This document shows, one piece after another, positions 60,098 to 64,000 of a DNA stretch of 64,000 nt; the stretch's first letter is position 1, and every line of letters begins with the position of its first letter. A program made the translations under genes and the position numbers. The notes under the pieces are model-generated. The model was not told where the DNA came from. It saw nothing but the letters and a program-made list of their open reading frames with translations, and made no database searches. This DNA comes from Brevibacterium picturae (lineage in GTDB: Bacteria > Actinomycetota > Actinomycetes > Actinomycetales > Brevibacteriaceae): NCBI RefSeq assembly GCF_900105045.1, contig NZ_LT629739.1:372001-436000 (forward strand), written 5' to 3'.

Positions 60098-61026
60098 GTG
60101 GGACTCTCAAGATTGCGATCCTCGGCACCGGAGTCATCGGCGCAGCGTGGGCGACGGGATTTCTCACCGCCGGGCACACGGTCACCGCTTTCGATCCCGC
60201 CGAGGGGGCGGAGGAACGGCTGCGCGCACAGGTGGCGAGCTTCGGTGGTGAGGCTGGTACGGGCACCACCTCGGCGCTGGACAACCTCATCTTCGCCCCC
60301 AGCCTCGCCGAGGCGGTCGCCGATGCCGACTTCGTGCAGGAGAACGGGCCCGAACGCCTCGAGGTCAAGCAGTCGATGCTCGCCGAGATCGACGCTGCGG
60401 CACCCGAGTCCGCGATCATCGCCTCCTCGACCTCCGGATTCGCCCCCAGCCAACTGAACGCCCAGGCGACGAAGGCACCAGGACGCATCGTCGTCGGTCA
60501 CCCCTTCAACCCGGCGCACCTGGTTCCTCTCGTCGAGGTCGTGCCCTCAGCAGCCACCTCGGCGGCGGTCGTCGACCGGGCACTGGCGATCTACGAAGCC
60601 ATCGGGAAGAAACCGATCCTCGTACGCGCCGAACTCCCCGGCCATGTGGCCAACCGCCTCCAGGCCGCCATGTGGCAGGAAGCGTACTCCCTGGTCGAAC
60701 GCGGAGTCGTGACTGTGGCCGACATCGACACGGCGATCGCCTACGGGCCGGGACTGCGGTGGGCGATCCTCGGACCACTCGCACAGCAGTCACTGTCCGG
60801 TGGTGCCGGCGGCATGCGGCATGTGCTCGACCATCTGGGGCCACCACAGGAGGTGTGGATGCACGACCTCAAGCAGGTCCACCTCGGCGAGGATCTCAAG
60901 GAGAAACTCGTCTCCGGCGTCGATGAGGAACTCGACGGCCGTGATCTGACGGTGCTCGCCCAGCAGCGCGACGACATGCTCCTCGAACTCATCGCCCTCA
61001 AACGCAAGTACGGCGAACTGCCGTGA
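60094..61026 (+). CDS. 3-hydroxyacyl-CoA dehydrogenase-type NAD enzyme (cou/carnitine-dehydrogenase-like)
   Basis: A 310-residue NAD-dependent dehydrogenase. The Rossmann motif is IAILGTGVIGAAWATGFLTA (~7-26), with VGHPFNPAHLVPLVEVV (~133-149), the catalytic His in GHPFNP, and YGPGLRWAILGP (~209-220). These last two stretches are also typical of L-carnitine dehydrogenases and lambda-crystallin-like proteins. In its operon it would oxidise the 3-hydroxyacyl-CoA made by the crotonase. It overlaps the preceding gene by ATGA. Confidence 0.85.
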   Translation: MSGTLKIAILGTGVIGAAWATGFLTAGHTVTAFDPAEGAEERLRAQVASFGGEAGTGTTSALDNLIFAPSLAEAVADADFVQENGPERLEVKQSMLAEIDAAAPESAIIASSTSGFAPSQLNAQATKAPGRIVVGHPFNPAHLVPLVEVVPSAATSAAVVDRALAIYEAIGKKPILVRAELPGHVANRLQAAMWQEAYSLVERGVVTVADIDTAIAYGPGLRWAILGPLAQQSLSGGAGGMRHVLDHLGPPQEVWMHDLKQVHLGEDLKEKLVSGVDEELDGRDLTVLAQQRDDMLLELIALKRKYGELP

Positions 61027-61054
61027 CCCCGTCCGCATTCCAAGGAGGACTCCC

Positions 61055-61939
61055 ATGATCTACCGGCCCAACATCGACCTCTCAACGATCACGGCGATCG
61101 ACGTGCACACTCACGTCGAGGCCGACGACCACCATCACACCTCGCTCGATCGCGAACTCCTCGACGCCTCGGCCGGGTACTTCCGGGCACCGGAACCACG
61201 GACTCCCACCGTCGATGACCTCGCCGCCTACTACCGGGAGCGGAACATGGCCGCGGTGATCTTCACCGTCGACGCCAGGACAGCCTTGGGCGGCCATCCC
61301 CCGGTCTCGTCCGAGATGATCGCGCAGAAGGCCGCCGAGCACAACGACGTCCTCATCCCCTTCGGCTCCGTCGACCCCCACAACGTCGCCGAGGCGGTCG
61401 CCCGCGTCCAGGACCTCGCCGTCAACTACGGGGTCCGCGGCATGAAGTTCCACCCGAGCCTGCAGGGCTTCGATCCCAGCGACCGCAAGTACTACCCGAT
61501 CTACGAAGCCTGCGCCCAGCACGGGCTCGTCGCCTTGTTCCATACGGGGCAGACGGGAATCGGGGCCGGGCTGCCCGGTGGTCGCGGCATCAAACTGCGT
61601 TATTCGGACCCCATGCTGCTCGACGACGTGTCCGCGGATATGCCGGAACTGACGATGATCTTCGCTCACCCTTCGGTGCCGTGGGCCGATGCCTCGATCT
61701 CGATCGCCACGCACAAGGCCAACGTGTACATCGACCTCTCCGGCTGGTCACCGAAGTACTTCCCACCACAGCTGACCCGGGCGATCGGGTCGATGCTCAA
61801 AACCAAGACGCTCTTCGGCTCCGACTTCCCGCTCATCACGCCCGAACGCTGGATCAACGACTTTGAGGGCTTGGGCATCAAGGAAGAAGCAGTGCCGCTG
61901 ATCATGAAGGACAACGCTGTGCGGGTGCTGGGGTTGTGA
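61055..61939 (+). CDS. Amidohydrolase-2 family hydrolase, likely beta-ketoacyl-CoA cleaving
   Basis: A 294-residue TIM-barrel hydrolase. Metal motif AIDVHTHVE (~14-22), GMKFHPSLQGFD (~129-140), HTGQTGIGAG (~165), IFAHPSVPWADA (~199-210) and GSDFPLITPERW (~251-262). In the known p-hydroxycinnamate pathway of Rhodococcus, an enzyme of this family (CouO) splits the beta-ketoacyl-CoA to an aromatic acid and acetyl-CoA; position and neighbours fit that role. AAGGAGG lies seven bases before the ATG. It is the last gene of the operon. Confidence 0.83.
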   Translation: MIYRPNIDLSTITAIDVHTHVEADDHHHTSLDRELLDASAGYFRAPEPRTPTVDDLAAYYRERNMAAVIFTVDARTALGGHPPVSSEMIAQKAAEHNDVLIPFGSVDPHNVAEAVARVQDLAVNYGVRGMKFHPSLQGFDPSDRKYYPIYEACAQHGLVALFHTGQTGIGAGLPGGRGIKLRYSDPMLLDDVSADMPELTMIFAHPSVPWADASISIATHKANVYIDLSGWSPKYFPPQLTRAIGSMLKTKTLFGSDFPLITPERWINDFEGLGIKEEAVPLIMKDNAVRVLGL

Positions 61940-61950
61940 AGTTTTCATTG

Positions 61951-61965
61951 TGATACGCCGTATCA
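61951..61965. promoter_or_regulatory. 15-bp palindrome upstream of the antitoxin gene
   Basis: TGATACGCCGTATCA is a perfect palindrome (7-bp arms, one central base) ending 17 bases before the antitoxin start. A half-site CGTAAT follows. It fits the autoregulatory operator of a toxin-antitoxin pair. Confidence 0.65.
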
Positions 61966-61982
61966 AGGCGTAATTTTGGTGC

Positions 61983-62498
61983 ATGAGCATCGAATCCGCA
62001 TCTATGTACGAAGCGGGCCCTTCGGCGCCATTGACGCGCAGCGACAGCGATTTCCTCACCGCTTATACGGACGTCGGCACTGAGGATCTGACGCAGGAAG
62101 CAGTTGATGCCGCTGATGCAGAGATTGCTGCCAACCGGTCGGCAGCGGCAATGGACGTGAAAGAGAAGTCCTTTGACACTCAGGAAGTTGCTGCTGCCCT
62201 GAGGATGGCGCCGGCAAATGTCCGTCGTGCCGTCCGCGAAGGAGCACTGTTTTCGGTCAAGATCTCTCCAGCCGGACACCACCTGTTTCCGAAATGGCAG
62301 TTTCCGTACGGTCGAGCGCTGCCCGGACTGAACGCAGTGATCAGCGCCTTGCCCCGCAGCTATCATCCGCTGAAGATCGAAGAGTTTATGACCAAGGAGT
62401 CAGAAGCACTACGCGGAATGTCACCCGTGACGTGGCTGGCCGAGGGCGGAAACGTCGACGACGTGGTGACCCTTGCCGATGAAATGGCATGGGAATGA
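61983..62498 (+). CDS. MbcA/ParS/Xre-type antitoxin-like DNA-binding protein
   Basis: A 171-residue protein. A winged/helix-turn-helix-like segment FDTQEVAAALRMAPANVRRA (~64-83) is followed by the HLFPKWQF strand and LPGLNAVISALPRSYHPLKI (~104-123), and the C-terminal SPVTWLAEGGNVDDVVTLAD (~146-165). This order (DNA-binding part, then the short conserved SPxxWLxxGGxxxxV end) is that of antitoxins paired with RES-domain toxins. Its stop overlaps the degraded toxin start as ATGA. A palindrome at 61951-61965 lies upstream. Confidence 0.7.
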   Translation: MSIESASMYEAGPSAPLTRSDSDFLTAYTDVGTEDLTQEAVDAADAEIAANRSAAAMDVKEKSFDTQEVAAALRMAPANVRRAVREGALFSVKISPAGHHLFPKWQFPYGRALPGLNAVISALPRSYHPLKIEEFMTKESEALRGMSPVTWLAEGGNVDDVVTLADEMAWE

Positions 62499-62700
62499 GT
62501 GCGAAGAACCCTCGCATTCCGCATCCACACAGTACAAGCACCCCATGGAATGGAACGGGCTTCGCGAATTCGGACCACTGCGCCAGATGCGGTGGGATCC
62601 CCATCCGCTGCCGCTCGACTATCACCCAGAAGTTGGAGTCGCATACTGCCCACTCCCATCTCTATGCCACCGCCTCCGTCGGCGCGTAGACTCAACACCA
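62495..62700 (+). pseudogene. Degraded RES-domain toxin
   Basis: The frame at ATG 62495 starts MSAKNPRIPHPHSTSTP, then the reading moves to another frame that encodes QYKHPMEWNGLREFGPLRQM and RWDPHPLPLDYHPEVGVAYC, a stretch like the N-terminal half of RES-family NAD-consuming toxins. After VGVAYC the homology ends. The ~20 residues expected between the two pieces are missing and the C-terminal two-thirds, including later catalytic residues, is gone. The toxin is therefore almost surely dead. The RES call is from memory of family patterns. Confidence 0.55.
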
Positions 62701-62730
62701 CTTCACAGTCGATTGCGGAAGGCGATCATC

Positions 62731-62934
62731 GTGCCCTTTGAAGACGGTATAAGCAAAGCAACCAAGAATCTCGACAAGGCTGCTGAGGCAGCGCCCACGT
62801 CGAAGGTCGTTCATGCCACCGATCATGAAAAGAAGAACGAAGACGCCGTGGACCGCGCACACGACGGGGAGCGTACCCGCGAAGACGACGGCCAAAACGA
62901 CGTCGAGGGCCAGCACGACGACCCTGACGACTGA
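62731..62934 (+). CDS. Small acidic hydrophilic protein, hypothetical
   Basis: A possible 67-residue protein starting at GTG 62731 with GGAAGG about ten bases upstream: MPFEDGISKATKNLDKAAEA, with an acidic tail (DDGQNDVEGQHDDPDD). It is rich in Asp, Glu, Lys and Ala and has no Cys or Trp. It resembles CsbD-like or stress-related small proteins only in composition. It could be chance; no relative is recognised. Confidence 0.4.
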   Translation: MPFEDGISKATKNLDKAAEAAPTSKVVHATDHEKKNEDAVDRAHDGERTREDDGQNDVEGQHDDPDD

Positions 62935-62961
62935 ATGATGACTCTGGCCCCAGTAGTGACG

Positions 62962-63720
62962 TCAGAACTGGATCCCGCGAGTCAACGCTCCATCGATCAA
63001 TAGGTTTGCCCCAGACGTCCGACTCGACAGAGGACTCGACAAAAAGACGACACTCGCAGCTGTCTCCTCCGGCGTACCCATGCGTCCTGTGGGGTTGAGT
63101 CCCATAGCGAACGAGAACAGCTCCGGATTGCTCGTCTCGATTCCGGGCCAGACTCCATCCTCGTGATAAGTATTTCCCGGCGACACCGTATTCACCCTGA
63201 CGCCCTTGTCGGCAAGGCTGAGAGCCAGTCCTGCCATGTATCCGATGATCGCGGTCTTCATCGTGCCATAGGGTCCGGAGGCGAAGTCCGCCTCACGCCC
63301 CGAGACACTCGAGATGGAGATCAGCGACGCCACATCGCTCTTCTCCAAATGGGGAATGACGAGTTTGGACAGGTTGACCGTGCCCATCATGTCGACGTTG
63401 AACGACTCGTACCAGTTTTCCTCGGTATCCGGAATCGCCAAGGCGCTGACACTGTTGACGACCATGTCGATGCTGCCGAACTCTGCGACCGTGGCATCAA
63501 CCCATTCGGACAGAGACGTGGCGTCTTGAACATCGAGGACCGTGCCGATCGCTTTGCCTGTCGAAACCAATGACTCCTCTGTCTCGGCAACCTCTGAAGC
63601 GTTCCGCGCACAGAAGGCCACGTTGGCACCCTCACCGAGGAACGCCTCAACGATGGCACGTCCGATACCGCGTGTGCCCCCGGTGACCATTGCGGTCTTT
63701 CCGCTGATCTTCAAGTCCAT
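62962..63720 (-). CDS. Short-chain dehydrogenase/reductase
   Basis: A 252-residue classical SDR. Cofactor motif TGGTRGIGRAI (~13-23), VNSVSALAIP in place of the usual NNAG, active-site Ser in ISSVSG (~136-141) and YGTMK (~149-153). The end is TSGANLLIDGALTRG. It reduces or oxidises an unknown alcohol/ketone with NAD(P). I chose the ATG at 63720 after AAAGGG. It lies 52 bases downstream of the acetamidase/formamidase gene in the same direction. Confidence 0.9.
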   Translation of the reverse strand: MDLKISGKTAMVTGGTRGIGRAIVEAFLGEGANVAFCARNASEVAETEESLVSTGKAIGTVLDVQDATSLSEWVDATVAEFGSIDMVVNSVSALAIPDTEENWYESFNVDMMGTVNLSKLVIPHLEKSDVASLISISSVSGREADFASGPYGTMKTAIIGYMAGLALSLADKGVRVNTVSPGNTYHEDGVWPGIETSNPELFSFAMGLNPTGRMGTPEETAASVVFLSSPLSSRTSGANLLIDGALTRGIQF

Positions 63721-63772
63721 GGTGAGACCCTTTCTCTTCGATGTTCGTGGGTGCTGAGTTCGTTCTCTGGGA

Positions 63773-64000
63773 TCAGACCAAGGAGCGAGCACGATCGCGG
63801 AGATCCGCGTGGATCCCGTTGAACGCGCTGCGCTCCGGCAGCAGGGACTTCGCGATCTTCGTCATCACGCTGTAATTGGTGTCGACGACATTGGCGACGG
63901 GGACCAGTGAGATCTGGGTGAGCAGCTGATAGGCGTCCATCCTGTCCAGCCCGTAGAGTTCGCCGAGCCACTGGATCATCTGCACTTGGGAGATCCTCCA
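63773..64000 (-). CDS. Acetamidase/formamidase family protein, C-terminal part
   Basis: The window ends inside this gene; 75 residues are visible (WRISQVQMIQWLGELYGLDR, then MDAYQLLTQISLVPVANVVD and a tail to RARSLV). This matches the C-terminus of acetamidase/formamidase enzymes, which hydrolyse short amides to the acid and ammonia. The catalytic part is outside the window. It is upstream of the SDR in one direction. Confidence 0.78.
   Translation of the reverse strand, partial: WRISQVQMIQWLGELYGLDRMDAYQLLTQISLVPVANVVDTNYSVMTKIAKSLLPERSAFNGIHADLRDRARSLV

Noticed and set aside
60094..61939. A carnitine catabolic module
   Set aside because: The dehydrogenase resembles carnitine dehydrogenase in two motifs, but no beta-keto acid cleavage enzyme or betaine-CoA thioesterase is present and the operon has a CoA ligase and crotonase, which fit the cou-type route better. 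Kept as an alternative.

Overview
The window is chromosomal DNA of a high-GC Gram-positive bacterium. Several things point to an actinobacterium of the Micrococcales, most likely Brevibacterium or a close relative: overall base composition, frequent GTG starts, ATGA/GTGA start-stop overlaps, a DUF222-HNH protein, a DrrAB-type ABC pair, an AfsR-like regulator and an Mph(H)-like macrolide phosphotransferase. The genus is an inference. I found no rRNA, tRNA, CRISPR array or prophage.

Left part (1-23.5 kb): a TetR-led amidohydrolase/M20 operon (62-3356); a divergent TetR and membrane-protein pair with paired operators (3488-5395); a five-gene operon for uptake of a quaternary-ammonium-type solute with a CocE-type hydrolase (5482-11078); an MBL-fold protein; a fatty-acid desaturase; a two-component system with unusual repeat-derived inserts (13370-15543); a DUF222-HNH protein; a scar of two decayed transporter genes (18476-19175); then two M20 peptidases flanking an acetyl-CoA hydrolase/CoA-transferase.

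Middle (23.6-30.1 kb): two convergent gene sets form what looks like one biosynthetic locus: CDP-alcohol phosphatidyltransferase and a GTP cyclohydrolase II-RibD reductase fusion on the plus strand, and an MDR dehydrogenase, a pterin-synthase-like protein, a glycosyltransferase, a methyltransferase and a flippase-like membrane protein on the minus strand. Together they suggest a GTP-derived pyrimidine or pterin that is glycosylated, methylated and linked to or moved across the membrane. I know of no described product, and this is the best candidate here for an undescribed system.

30-51.5 kb: an AfsR/BTAD-type regulator split by one in-frame amber codon, a DrrAB-like exporter, a nitrilase, an ECF sigma factor with a small zinc-finger anti-sigma-like protein, a phospholipase-D/cardiolipin synthase, Dps with an operator-like dyad, a TM2-Ltp fusion protein, a 47-residue GPGG membrane protein, a long repeat protein, a macrolide phosphotransferase, a disulfide-reductase-like flavoprotein, a fructosamine kinase, a DUF4352 protein and a second NarL-type two-component system.

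Right part (51.5-64 kb): an ISL3-family insertion sequence without matching flanks, then a PaaX-type regulator divergent from a six-gene operon (MFS transporter, CoA ligase, crotonase, acetoacetyl-CoA-synthetase-like ligase, hydroxyacyl-CoA dehydrogenase, amidohydrolase). That operon closely resembles the hydroxycinnamate side-chain-shortening (cou) pathway of rhodococci. It is followed by an Xre/MbcA-like antitoxin with a wrecked RES toxin, a small acidic protein, an SDR and the end of an acetamidase/formamidase gene. The decamer GCCGAGGTGG or its complement recurs about 19 times in the window by eye, far more than composition predicts.
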